The notes beneath the pieces were generated by a model that was not told the DNA's origin, searched no databases, and saw only the letters and a list, made by a program, of their open reading frames with translations. Positions 10,953 to 22,800 of a stretch of DNA of 64,000 bases are shown piece after piece. The translations under genes were made by a program, and so were the position numbers. This stretch comes from Cannabis sativa. Taxonomy: Eukaryota > Streptophyta > Magnoliopsida > Rosales > Cannabaceae. Within the stretch, counting starts at the first letter, position 1; each line of letters opens with the position of its first letter. The stretch lies in assembly GCF_029168945.1 (NCBI RefSeq), contig NC_083601.1:69491595-69555594 (forward strand). The letters run 5' to 3'.

Positions 10953-13900
10953 TTATGTTTTTGGATCGTATTGCTTCTTACCCCCAAACTGTTAAAAAAA
11001 TTAAAAATTTATATTAGTTTATGTATATGTATATTATATATTTGTTATTATAAAATTTATATACTATGATCAATAATTAAAACTTACAGCTTTTTGATCT
11101 TCTATGTAACGGTTGGGGTTGGCACGTGCGACGATGTCAGTCATATATTTCAAAACATAAAAACCGCATTCTTGGCTTTTAGGTTGTCTTGGACAGTTTG
11201 CTTGTGCAATTCCTTGCCACGGGCCAAGATACTGATGTGCGTCCCCTATATACATGAATGCCCTGTTTGGAAAAATTATATTAGCATTTCAATTCGTTAG
11301 TTAATTTAAATTCGTTACATAAGAAGTCATTAAATAATTACCTTCCGATCATTTGTTCTATTTCTTCGGGAATTGGGCGGCCTTTTAGAGGGTTTAAATG
11401 GATAATTTTCTTTGGCGCAACCACCACTAGCGTCCAATGCATCCTAGAAAATTATATTGGAATATAAGTAAGATAGTATAAAAATAATTTGAAGACATAA
11501 TATAGAAATGAACAATTAGCACTAAAGAATTTAATAAAGTTTACCCGATATTCCAAGGAATAAAGAACATTTGGTGGTTGCTGTTCATTAATGATAACCA
11601 ATTAGCCAATCGTCTTGCCGCATCGTCAAAAGACTGACTCTGTTCTTCATCGCTGATCCCATGCACTGTGAGAAGCTCTGGGTCGTAAAACTTGAAAATT
11701 TTTCTCAGACCGTTGATGCTCTCCCATATGTGCCTGCCAAAAAAAGTGTTAGTGTCTTATAATAATTTAACTATAATTTGAGATAAGGTTAATTAGATTA
11801 AAGAAGAGTATACATCATTCCAAACAGCATTCCCTGGTTGCCGATGTAGTCACACGTAGCAACCTGCTGCAAATCCTCTCCAGATAACGTGATCTGGGTA
11901 CGCGGTGCAATGAATCCTCGGGGGACAGGAATTGTGATTATATCACGTTTATCTTTGAGCCTTAGGAATTCATGAATCATCCATTTCAGCGAATTAGGGA
12001 TCAACGCCATCTTCTCTTCCGTGAACAACTCATCTTCCCGTGCACCACGGCTTTGTGGAGAAAGCATCGGAGCTTTCCCCTTTGACGCATCACGTCTTGA
12101 GGGCGGTTGAGCGAGTGGACCCTAAACAAAACAGAACATAATATATATATATCAAATTTTATCTAATTTCTACCGAAATTTCGGCAGCATAACGGTTGTA
12201 ATTGAATGATCCCAAAAATTTTGAACATGGCTGTATAACGACAAATAACACATATATAACAGTAGTTTGTTCATCCATCCCACCGCAGCACATATATTCG
12301 CAGAACCTACTTCACTACGGATGAATATTGAAGATATTCAAACTCCACTAATCATTAATAATTAATTTCAGTTGAGAAGTTACCTCGGTTGTTAAAATTA
12401 AGTGTTTAGGCCAAGGAAGGAACATCTGGTACACGTCCCTAACATATCTGAACTCTTCAAGTGGGACTGGGATTTCAGCGTCCTCTTGCAGGATTTCTGA
12501 AACCATGATCCGAGCATGTGAATCATCGTAATCCTGGCAGTGAACTTTGACCACACCCACATGCTCGTACAAATACCCTCGGGCCACAATATTGTCGATG
12601 TTGTCAGAGCAGAGATGTACTTGCTGAGTAAGGGCCGCTTGGTCATCAAAATTGTATAGGATACCTTGGTCGTTGAGGGAAATGAACTCCTCAGCATAAT
12701 TTTGTGGTTGTACCTCATCCTGAGGAGCGTATGGTTGTGGAACATACGCCTCACCAGCCACCTCTCCTTCTTCCTCTTGTTCGGCAGCGTTCCTCTGCTG
12801 CTTAAGGGATTGGACTTCGGCTTTTAATTGTTCAATCTCCTTCGCTTGCCGAGCCACAACATCAGACACTTCCCTTTTCTTCCTGCCGAACAGTTGAGAT
12901 GCCCTGGTCAGGAACCTACAAATCATAAAATGCAAATTAGCAACGATTTCATTTGTGTAACTAAATAAATAACATTTGAAGTAATAGCATACCCGGCGGC
13001 CACGACACGTCCGGGATGCTGCGGTGTCCCGAGCGCCTGCGTGAGGATATCGTTTTGGCCCTGGACCTGAAGTTGTCCCTGACTAAGCTTCTCCTCTAAT
13101 TGAGCCTAATGCACGCATATATTCAAGCAATTAGTATATGAATTATATACACTAACTCTAATTGAATTATATATTCAAGCAATTAGTATATGAATTAATA
13201 TATACTTACTATCTTCTCGGCAATTTCCTTGTCGTAATCAGTGACAAGTTTTCTACTCTTGGTGCGAGATTTAATCCAAACACGGTGGCGGGGAGGATCT
13301 GCAACTTCGAGGTCCTTTTTCTACATAACGTTATAACAATGAAATGAGTACCAATTAAATTGTATAGCACATTATAGCACATTAAATTTTTAGTATTACT
13401 TACCACAGCTTCCCGTACGTTCACCATCCCACTCCGACCACTTCGATGTCTGGATTGAATTTTTGAGGAACGTTCACGTTGCACCTTACTCAATTCCTAC
13501 AATGCCAATAAAATACATTAGATACATGTACTTGTATTTAAGAGTTTATCTTAGTGTTAATATAATTAGCGTACCAGAAATTCAGGAGTTAGTCTACTTT
13601 CAACAAATTTGCACCAATCAGCAGCGTCGATCTCCGGGTGCTTTTCAGAGACTTGTGCCAGTCGTCCCAGATCATTCTCTTTCAACGCGGGCATTATGAT
13701 GTCTTTTGTCATCCTATTCTTGAAGTCTTTCATTAACTTCCCAGCTAGGATGAGACAATCATGTTTGAAGGTGTCCGGCACAATGAACCCCGTCTATTTT
13801 GAAGGAAAACAAACACGGTTAGAGTCAACATTTGGAGTAATAGAAAAACAAATCAAAATTCTAACAAATAATAGCTTACCTGAATGTCTTTCCAAACTTT

Positions 13901-14161
13901 ATTTTTCAGAGTCTGGTTGACTTCTTTCCAATTTTTATAAGCCAACCCTATTGTCTGCCGACATCTGACTCCCAGAGTGGATACGAGCTTCGCGTAGCTT
14001 TTTCCACAGTATTGACCTTTATCATTAACTTCGAGGGCCACTCTTTTGCCCTGATCCATTAGTTTGGATATTTCATTCATTTGCGTCGGCCCTCGTGTAG
14101 GTATTGTGGTTGGACACTCATTTTCTGCTCCCGAATCAGATCCTGATTCTGAGTTCGCCAT
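10953..14161 (-). CDS. CACTA TnpA-like protein with C-terminal Ulp1/C48 domain
   Basis: I can join eleven exons on the minus strand: 14161-13880, 13793-13575, 13496-13404, 13320-13210, 13105-12993, 12915-12384, 12121-11814, 11733-11545, 11443-11342, 11262-11088, 10988-10953. Every intron has GT-AG ends and all phases agree, giving 719 residues with no internal stop. Residues about 50-150 resemble the plant Transposase_24 region; residues about 295-325 are a K/E/Q-rich coiled coil preceded by a basic RKKRE patch. Residues about 555-700 form an Ulp1-like cysteine protease (C48) domain: His618 in MHWT, Gln676, and Cys682 in QECGFYVLKYM. The usual acidic triad residue is Asn633 (HLNPL). CACTA elements often carry such Ulp-like domains, whose role is unclear; the N-terminal part probably binds the subterminal repeats. 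Start chosen at the ATG opening the acidic, Ser-rich exon 1. Exon structure is predicted by eye. Confidence 0.75.
12122..12383 (-). repeat. Intron 6 copy of a CACTA-internal repeat
   Basis: About 12165-12365, inside an intron of the TnpA-like gene, repeats about 18275-18490 upstream of the TNP2 gene in the same orientation. Both start with a CTACCGAAATTTCGGCAGC block holding the palindrome CCGAAATTTCGG and share a second conserved block around CGCAGAACCTACTTCACTAC. The match is roughly 80 percent by eye. Confidence 0.8.
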
Positions 14162-14307
14162 GTCTACACCATTAACAAACAAACTTCAAAGTTAGCTACA
14201 TATATAACAAGTAGTGTATATGAAATTTTAAAAGCATAAACAAATTGTTAAGTATTCAGGACCATTCACAACCACAATATAAAGTAAGCTATATATCAAG
14301 TTACCAA

Positions 14308-17300
14308 TTAGACACGTTTTCTTTTCTTTTTTTGTTTATGTTTGCTCGAATCACAATTGACCCATATTCCCTCATTGATATCGTTTCTAATGTATTCAGC
14401 GTCGTCTTCCTCAATGTTACGATCAATTCCCATGAGTTGCTCATGAATTGGTTGTCCAACAATGAAGTCATCGTAACATAAGTCAGCATTCTCCTCATCC
14501 TCTTCAGTCTCTAAGAACCTCCTCTCGGGTGTCGATAAAACAATAGACCATTTATCATTAGCCGGATCAGAAATGTAAAAAACTTGAGCTGCTTGGCTAG
14601 CCATGATGAATGGATCATTCTTGCTTCCTCTCTTACTTAAATCAACCAAAGTAAAACCAAGCTCGTCAGTTTTTACTCCAACGTTGTTGTCAACCCAAGA
14701 ACACTTAAAAAGTGGAATTCGGAACGCAAAATAATTGAGCTCCCATATTTCTTCAATGACCCCGTAATACGTCATAGTACCTAAAACAGGGTTTCTATCT
14801 TTTGCACTTGCAAAGTGCATAGTTTCTGCGACGATACGTATACCACTATTTTGAACCTCTCGAGCATCATCTCTTGACTTTGTATGAAAACGTTTACCCC
14901 TTACAATGTACGCTTCATGCTTTGCAACCGCAAAAGTTGGTCCAAGGGCAATACGACTCAACACATCAGATACTCCATGATTCGGTTCGTTCAACTTTGC
15001 TATAATGGTATTCCTTAACCACCCAATGAAAGTTTGACGATGTTGGTCTGCAACCCATTTTTGTTTATTTTTTTGATTTCTTGGAACCATTGATTGTAAC
15101 AGCTCCATATGGTCATTGTAAAACAAGTAAGATAAATCAAGTTATTGTTCATCGTGACTTAAGTAATGTTAATCAAACAAAAGGTACTTACGTTATATAT
15201 GGTTGAACCTCTGCGTTATTGTTCATCACGACTAATTGAGCTTGATCTAGTTCAAGCTTGGACACTGTCACCATTGTCCCTTTGTCCCTTAATCCTCTAT
15301 CAACATCATCTGGGTTAGTTCTTGGTTTGCTAATTCCTATTGCCTCAACTCCAGCCATGTACTCTGAACAAAATTCCACAGCCTCTTCAGATATGTAGCA
15401 CTCAACCATACATGCTTCTGGCCGATAGTGGTTACGCACATAACTTTTAAGTACCTTCATATTTCTTTCAAATGGATACATCCATCTCGCCCACACCGGC
15501 CCACACAGCCTTGCTTCTCTCACTAGATGAACCATTAAATGGATCATGATGTCGAAAAAAGATGGCGGAAAAAACTTTTCCAGGTTGCACAATGTTTTGA
15601 CTACATGTTCATGTAATGCATCTAACTTATCCAATTCTAATTCCTTCCCGCACAGCCTATTAAAGAAAATGCAAACATGTGTCAAACACTCTCGAACATT
15701 TTTTGGCAAGACTGATCTAATGGCAATTGGAAGTAGATGTTGCATTAACGCATGACAATCATGTGATTTCAGACCCATTAGTTTCAATTCAGTCTCATTC
15801 ACCAAGTTTTTGATGTTAGACGAGTAACCATCGGGTACTTTCATATTTGCAAGTGATTTGCAAACTGTTTGTTTCTCTTTTTTGGATAAAGTGAAACAAG
15901 CAGGAGGCAAATATAAACGTTCACCTTTCTTCTCAGGTGCCAGAGATTGTCGTATACCCATTTCAACGAGATCTAAACGACTATTTACACCGTCCTTAGT
16001 TTTGCCGGGAATATCAAGTAAGGTACCAATAATACTCTCACACACATTTTTTTCAATATGCATGACATCCAAACAATGTCGAACTAGTAGACTTTTCCAA
16101 TATGGAAGACGAAAGAAGATTGACTTTCTTTGAAAACAACCATTAGTTTTTTTATTTTTTTGCGTCTTTCCATACTTAAAATCTACAAGTTGAACTTGTT
16201 GGAGAATTTGTTCCCCAGACAGTGGCAAAGGAGCCATATCACCCCTTCAGTACCATCGAATGCTTTCTTCTTCCGTCTATCAGGATGATTTGCAGGCAAG
16301 TACCGTCTGTGACCCATATAACACATCTTGTGTCCATTTGCCAAGCGACGAGCCGATGTGTTAGTGCAACAAATCGGACAACCTTCGTAACCTTTTGTGC
16401 TTAAGCCTGATAAATTACTATAAGCAGGGAAATCACTGACAGTCCACAACAACACAGCTTTCAGATTAAAAATTCTTTTTAAAACCATCATAGACCTGAA
16501 CCCCGTTCTCATACAATTCTATTAAATCGTCAATCAATGGTTCCAAATATACATCGATATTATGTCCAGGTTGTTGCGGGCCTGATATCATTAAAGAAAG
16601 CATGTTAAATTTCCTCTTCATCACTAACCAGGGAGGAAGATTGTACATAACTAGGAAGACAGGCCATGAACTATGACGACTACTTAGAGATCTATGTGGA
16701 TTTACTCCATCCGCAGACAGACCGAGACGAATGTGTCTTGGTTGATTTGAATTCGGGGTTTATGTAGTTCACTTTTTTCCAAGCTTGGGAATGCGGGATG
16801 TCTAAGTTTTCCATCTTTCACTCTCTTGGTCTCATGCCAAATCAAATTTTCAGAATGTTCTGCACTACGATATAATCGTTTCAGTCGCGGAATCAAAGGC
16901 ATGTACCACATCACTTTTTGGGGGATAAGTTTCCTATTCTCCTTACTCTTGTTTACTTTATGGCGGGATAAACCGCAAGTCGGGCAATAATTCATGTATG
17001 CATATTCCTTACGATATAAAATGCAATCGTTCGGACATGCATGAATTTTTTCATACTTCAATCCTATAGAATTTAACGTTTTTTTCACTTCATAAGTAGA
17101 TTCCGGAAAGCAGTTGGCAAATGGTAAGATATCTTTAAAAGCAGCTAAAAATTGAGTAAAACATTTATCGCTCACTCCATTTTCTGCTTTTATGTTGTAA
17201 AACTTTACCATTGTTGGTAATCTTAGTTTTTTACAACCATCGAACAGAGGTTTATCACGCATCACTAAGAAAATTATCGAATTTCTCAGGATCATTAAGA

Positions 17301-17636
17301 AATTCCTCCTGTGCTTCGTTAAGCAAGTCCAATGGATAATCATCCAAATCATTACCCTCGATATCATCTACCCCCCGCTTTCCTAATGGATATGGATCAT
17401 TAGGTAAATGTTCGCCATGGTAATACCAATTAGTATAACTTCTATTGAAACCTCGTAAATACACATGGTCCTTAATCATTGTAATATTCCACTTTAGATA
17501 CATTACAACAATCTACACACGGACAATGAATACGTTCGTGATTTGTAGAATTCTTTAAGGCAAACTCTAAAAATGCATCGAACCCTACTTGAAATCGCAG
17601 TGTGTCTCTCTCCTCACGCATCCATGATTTATCCAT
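14308..17636 (-). pseudogene. CACTA TNP2-type transposase, frameshifted
   Basis: This is the En/Spm TNP2 transposase that would cut the element at its CACTA ends. In order: a transposase-associated domain from the ATG at 17636 (MDKSW start, CPCVDCC zinc-binding motif), the TNP2 core (DGCKKLRLP, CPTCGLSRH, IRLGLSADG, LLWTVSDFPAY, LDVMHIEKNVCESI), a DUF4218-like region at about 15300-15900 (MIHLMVHL, GPVWARWMYPFER) and a DUF4216-like region at 14480-14800 (FKCSWVD), ending in a basic tail at 14308. The frame changes at about 17490, 17262, 16720, 16475 and 16235. A further break at 15187-15127 has a GTAAGT donor and may be an intron, but I see no proper acceptor. The pieces between breaks are free of stops. 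This copy could not make its own transposase if the sequence is correct. Confidence 0.85.
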
Positions 17637-19459
17637 AACAAAAATCCTATCCAAAAAAATTCAGTATTTAGTAACTACTTATAGCTAGTTACTAATTACA
17701 CAATGTAACTAACTAAGTTTCTCACAATTTATTCATATTAATTTATAAATTACTTAAATTCTCGTTTTAGATTAGTTCATATTATTAGGTTGTTTTGTTG
17801 ATTAGAATGTTATTAAAATGTTAAATATTTCTAATAAATAAAATTGAGGGGAAAAATTTTTGGTAAAGCAATAAAGGTATTAACTAATATTTTCCCCTTT
17901 TAATTAACTTTTGCTCTTTATTTTCTTTGAAAAATAAAAATCCACATTGAACCTCTCAAATGAAAGAAAAAAAATAAAAAAAGAAGGATTTTATATGTTT
18001 ATTTTGTTAATTTATTTAGTAACTAATTATATCTAGTTACTAATTACACAATGTAACTAACTAAGTCTCTCACACAATTTATTCATATTAATCTAAAAAT
18101 TACTCAAATTTTCGTTTCACATTAGTTCATGTTATTAGGTTGTTTAGTTGATTATAATGTTGGTAAAATTAAAAAGTTTTCATAAATGTGAATATTATTA
18201 TTTTTTATGTGACCTAACTTCTTATTACTATGTTATAATTAACTATATTATGAATGGTTTTAGTAAGATTTATCCTAATTCTACCGAAATTTCGGCAGCA
18301 TAACGGCTGTAATTGGACGTTCCCAAAAATTTTACAAGTGCCTAAAATAACAAACAAAACAGATAAACAATACAAAATTAATCCACCCATCCGACCGCAG
18401 TACATGTATTCGCAGAACCTACTTCACTACGGATGAATATTTAAGATATTCAAACTCAACTAACATGCATTGATAATTAATTATATATTAAGAAAAAGTT
18501 AGTAAAAGTATATACCTATAATTGCAAGCCCAAATACGCTACACACAAAATTATGCCGAACCCCTATAATATAAAGAAATACAACGAAATTACAAAATTA
18601 ATTATTTCATAACTTATAACTAGTTATAAAAAATTGTAACAAGTTACTTAGTTACTAAATTATACATACATATATATAATCAATTATATCTCACACTATT
18701 ATCTCAAAAAAATAAAATTATATCACACACTAATTCCATTTTAAAATTTTTATTTCTAAACTAATTTTTTTTTTTGAAACTAATAAAATCCCTCCAATGT
18801 CATTTTATTCACAATAAATATACATTGCAAAAAATATATAAAATACAATTACAAAATTTATTTTCATAAAAAATATACACACACTATATACACACACAAT
18901 ATATACACACATTATATACAAATATTCAATAAAATATACAAATACATATATATACTATACATTGTGGTATAAATTATTACCTAATAACCGCAATCCGACG
19001 ACCACCGTAAAAAATCCCGACACTATACACATAAAACACAATAATATTACTAATAAAATAAAAAAACTCAAATAATAATTTACAAAAACATAAAATAAAA
19101 CAATATACATAATACAATAAGAATAGAAGCAATATTTATACCTTAAACGAGGTTGAGATTGAACAATTTCTCAACAAAAATGGGTGGCCAGATTTCACAC
19201 CCAAAGTTTACTATTTGGGTTCGGATGACACTTTTAGAGGCTAAAAAATCAAAACTTTTTAGGTGTATGTTATTAAGTATCGAAAATGGAGGATTTTAAA
19301 AAAAAAATGGGCTGAAATGGTTGAGAAATGGGGGAGATAGGGTGGGGAGGAGGTGGGTTCGGCGAGGGTTTCGTGGTGAGGAGGGCTCTCTGGTTTCTGA
19401 TTTCTGGGTTGCTGAGTGAAGTGGGAAGGAAGAAGAAAGGTCGAACAAACATATAGTCT
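17637..19459. other. CACTA non-coding interval upstream of TNP2
   Basis: No ORF of note. It holds a direct duplication of about 150 bp (17669-17820 and 18018-18170, starting TAGTAACTA...TAGTTACTAATTACAC), the second copy of the CCGAAATTTCGG repeat (18275-18490), TA-rich DNA with (ACAC)n-like runs around 18880-18920, and an untranslated first-exon-like GC-richer block at 19160-19420. The transposase promoter is expected here but I cannot place it. Confidence 0.6.
17669..18170 (+). repeat. Direct duplication in the CACTA 5' region
   Basis: Two copies of about 150 bp, offset by about 349 bp. They share TCTAGTTACTAATTACAC, GTAACTAACTAAGT, TTATTCATATTAAT and TTATTAGGTTGTTT. They differ by scattered substitutions and small indels, so the duplication is not very recent. 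Confidence 0.8.
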
Positions 19460-19770
19460 GAACGACCCTATGGCGTCGGTTCCTTCATAGGAACCGACGG
19501 CATAGGGTACACGTGTCGTCAGACCGTGTACTTATGCGCGTCGGTTCCTATGCTGGAACCGACGCCATATGGTAGTTCAGAAAAAAAAAATAAAAATAAA
19601 TTTCCAACCGCCTCTAAATGGTATAATGCAATTTTATACCTACGGTTTTTATCAAAAAACCGCCTCTAAATGTCAATTTCGATCATAGCGGGTATTTTCA
19701 CACCCTTTAGCTTCCCTTTTTATAAATGGGGTTGAAAAAACTGCCTCTAAAGGCTAATATTGTAGTAGTG
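19460..19770. repeat. Right terminal and subterminal repeats of the CACTA
   Basis: Imperfect palindromes of the GGCGTCGGTTCC motif at about 19467-19505 and 19536-19572, then three relatives of CCGCCTCTAAATG (19607, 19660 and about 19741) that pair with the left-end GGCGGTTTTTAAGCCC block, and the terminal inverted repeat ending at 19770. Confidence 0.85.
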
Positions 19771-19773
19771 ATT

Positions 19774-20421
19774 ATAAATATCTTATTTCAAATTTAAATA
19801 AGGTCAAAATATCTAAAAAGGATTTGATTTTTTAAAAAAAATATTTATAAAATCTGACCTTAAATTTAAAATAAGATAAGATATAATCAAATTTAAAAAT
19901 AAGATAGATTTTTAAGCAAGAAGATAGATACTAATTCTATTCAAATTCAAATTACACTAATATCTTGAATTAAATTTAAAAAATATAAAATTAATTCAAA
20001 ATGATAATTAGAATTGAATTAGGAATAGTAATAGTATATATACAAAACTATACAAAAAATCGGAAGTTAATTCCATGAAAAAGTATGAAAAATCGAAGAA
20101 AAACGAAAAAATTGTGAACTGTACGGACAGATTTCCGATCGCAGGAAAATTTCAGCACAGCCCCGATTTTTTCAAATCTTCAAAAATTCATAACTAATTC
20201 AAATAAAATCGAAATTGAGTTCTGTAAAAGGCTAACTTGCTTAATTTTTTCCATACTATCCAATAAAAATAATTTCAGGGACAGAAGTGCAATTATTTTT
20301 CACGAAAATTTACAAACATCAGTCAATCATCAAATAACACTCAATACAACATGATACCATCCAAAAACAAACAAACAATCGTTTTAAAGTCCAAATTTCA
20401 TGTAAGTAAATCAATTACCAT
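19774..20421 (-). other. 5' leader of minus-strand Copia, LTR-proximal part
   Basis: Non-coding AT-rich leader, resumed after the CACTA insertion. It corresponds to the part of the plus-strand element from 56607 to about 57300. No ORF or conserved motif was recognised. Confidence 0.6.
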
Positions 20422-20434
20422 GGCTCTGAGGCCA
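20422..20434 (-). other. Primer-binding site of minus-strand Copia
   Basis: On the minus strand TGGCCTCAGAGCC lies two bases inside the LTR. It resembles the initiator-methionine tRNA binding site usual for Copia elements (TGGTATCAGAGCC), with mismatches in the same positions where the plus-strand element also differs. Confidence 0.7.
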
Positions 20435-20436
20435 GT

Positions 20437-22346
20437 TATTGGAAAATATTTTACCAGGATCTTAAATCTACTCACAAGTATGTTGTTTAAACACCCTAAA
20501 TATGAACTTTCTAAAACGATAAATTAAACACATATAATGTTAAGAAAACCTTACATTGATCCAGCGGAATTAATGTCTCCTTCCACTCAGATCTCTAACC
20601 CTCGAATCCTTTCTATAGCAGAGTATAATCAAGATTTGAGCCCGAATGTCCTTCTTCTTCAAGTTTGATCCTTCACAGTCTTCCAATCTATGATTGAGTT
20701 ACTGCTTGCTGTGTGTGGGCACTTACTCTTTCACTAGGGTCGAAATTGATCAAGGAGAAAAGAAGAGAGAGGGTTTCGGCCAAGGTATAGAAAGTGGGGA
20801 AGGCTCAGTTTTTCTGAAGAGAGAAATTTCTGTCAGAAAGGCTTGTGAAAACTTGTGATTTGACTGAGCCATCACTTTCTATTTATAGGCAACTACTAGG
20901 TTTAGGTTAGGATTTATTTGGCATTAAAATAATGAAAATATTAATTTGAAAAACCAATTTAAGTGGCTGGCCATGGTGTGTTATTGGGCCTCACTTAATT
21001 TTGCAGTTTTACCAAATTTTATCTCTATTTTCTCAAAAACGCCAATTTTCCAATTCTAACCTTTTAAATGCCAAAACTAATTATTTAATAACTAAAATAG
21101 ATTATTAAATAATATTGTCATTTAATTTAATTATTAATTAGACATATAAAGTCCATTAATAAATAAATAAACCTAGAAACTCTTTTCTTTACAATTTCAC
21201 CCCTGCTTAGTGAAAATTCACAAAATTAGACATAGTCTAACTTTAGAATTATAATTGATCAATCACGAATCAATTAATGAGTCTTACAAGCAGAATGTTC
21301 TCAACTAGAATTGGGACCATGGATCTATATGCTGAGCTTCCAATAAGTAAACCAAATTTACCAAGTAAATTCCTACTTATTAATTCTTCGTTGAATCCAC
21401 TCTTAGAACTTAGAATTGCACTCTCAGACTTATATAGAGCATATTGTGTGTTCCACGATATCAATATGCTATCTCATTTAACTATTGTTATAATCTGATT
21501 GTGATTTAAAGATCCTCTATATAGATGATCTACATCGAGATGGGATTTCTTTACCGTTCTCACCCCTCAATGTATTTTGCCCCTTAAAACACTTAGCTAC
21601 CTGTAAATGGTGTTTAGTGATCTAATAATTAGTCAGTTAAACAAGAGCTCATCCATTTACTTCTATTTGCTAAGCTCGAAGGGCATCATCACTTGACTTC
21701 TATACACCAGTAGAAGCTATAGATTCCATATTTATGTTCAGCACTCCCACTCAATCATACTATCATGTTCCCAAAATATACGTATCACCCTGACCCAAAA
21801 GTAGGCTTAACTAATAAATCTAAGAACATGAATAGCACTCCTGAGTTGAGCCTAAGCATATCAGGATTTAGATTCTTTTAATCTTAAGATCAACTACTGA
21901 TATTGACTTGGAAAGATATGTATAACGGTAAGTTTGTAATATCTTAACTTAGTTGCATTATCGGTCCAGTCCAATGTATACTCCATACATTCGAAACTAG
22001 TATACTTTAATAATGTCCTGGAAAGAACATAACACTTACTCCAAGTGTAAGTATACATCATCGCTGATTATCACATCAGTGTAAATCCAATAACACTGAT
22101 GAAACAGGGACCAAAAATTTTGATTCATATGATCACAATCACATTCCACTGTGTTGACGATACTGTAATTGTGAATAAACATATGATCTGGATTTAACTG
22201 ATTTTGTGTGTATGAATGTAATAAACATATTAAACATATTAAACCATTAGCATGTAAAATTCATGCAAACATCAATCACTTCAAATTTCTTATATTGATA
22301 ACTAATCAGATTGTAAAGAGTTTTATTTAGGGCATAAAACCCAACA
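20437..22346 (-). mobile_element. Right (5') LTR of minus-strand Copia
   Basis: A complete family-A LTR of 1910 bp ending AAACCCAACA at 22346. The inner end begins TATTGG where other copies have TGTTGG, a point change in the terminal dinucleotide. It contains the same ordered landmarks as other copies, including GACCATGGATCTATATG and CGTATCACCCTGACCCAAAAG. Confidence 0.9.
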
Positions 22347-22800
22347 GATTTTTATTTAAAAAAATAGTAAATTAATAAATAAAAGAGAAAATTATGGAGA
22401 TTAATGAATTAATAATTATAAATTGAATAAAAAATAAAAAAAAAATGAAAGAATTAAGGACATAATAGATAGATGTATTCGAAGAGATTTTAGAGGGCCA
22501 TGTCATCGCTTTATACTTCTCATTTATATATATATATAAATTTTTAGCTATTTATATATACATGTGTAGTCATATTTGTATAGATGTATTTTTTATAAAT
22601 AAATAAATAAATAAATATATGAAGATTTTTATTTAAAAAAATAGTAAATTAATAAATAAAAGGGAAAATTATGGAGATTAATGAATTAATATTTATAAAT
22701 TGAATAAATAATAAAAAAAATGAGAGAATTAAGAACATAATAGATAGATGTATTTGAAGAGATTTTAGAGCGTCATGTTATCGCTTCATACTTCTCCTTT
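22347..22800 (+). repeat. Tandem duplication of about 277 bp beside the Copia end
   Basis: The block starting GATTTTTATTTAAAAAAATAG at 22347 is repeated from 22624 with a few substitutions and small indels; both contain CATAATAGATAGATGTATT and AGAGATTTTAGAG. The Copia element inserted exactly at the left edge of the first unit as now seen, so part of an earlier unit may lie beyond the element. No coding potential. Confidence 0.85.

Larger units (their letters stand above)
10325..19770 (-). mobile_element. CACTA (En/Spm-type) transposon, TSD ATT
   Basis: The ends are CACTACTACAAAAACACC at 10325 and its imperfect inverse ending GTAGTAGTG at 19770, flanked by the 3-bp duplication ATT (10322-10324 and 19771-19773), the hallmark of CACTA elements. 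The element is 9446 bp. Both ends have subterminal arrays of GGCGTCGGTT/AACCGACGCC, the kind of motif bound by TnpA-type proteins. Inside are two minus-strand genes: the TNP2 transposase (17636-14308), broken by frameshifts, and a TnpA-like/Ulp1 gene (14161-10953) that can be spliced into one intact reading frame. It is inserted in the leader of the minus-strand Copia element. Confidence 0.95.
3685..22346 (-). mobile_element. Non-autonomous minus-strand Copia element
   Basis: Read on the minus strand: 5' LTR 22346-20437, primer-binding site 20434-20422, a long leader (20421-19774 and 10324-7374, split by a CACTA element), a full-length gag ORF at 7373-6507, a decayed pol region 6506-4688, and the 3' LTR from 4687 leftwards. 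Removing the CACTA insertion leaves an internal region of about 6.3 kb. The LTRs look about 1 percent diverged over the shared 1 kb, so insertion was fairly recent, whereas pol shows no ORF; pol was therefore probably lost before this copy moved, using proteins from a relative. The right TSD copy would be GATTT (22347-22351); the left is off the window. Confidence 0.8.

Noticed and set aside
15127..15187. A sixth frameshift in TNP2
   Set aside because: A GTAAGT donor at the right place makes an intron with a decayed acceptor about as likely, so it was not counted among the frameshifts.
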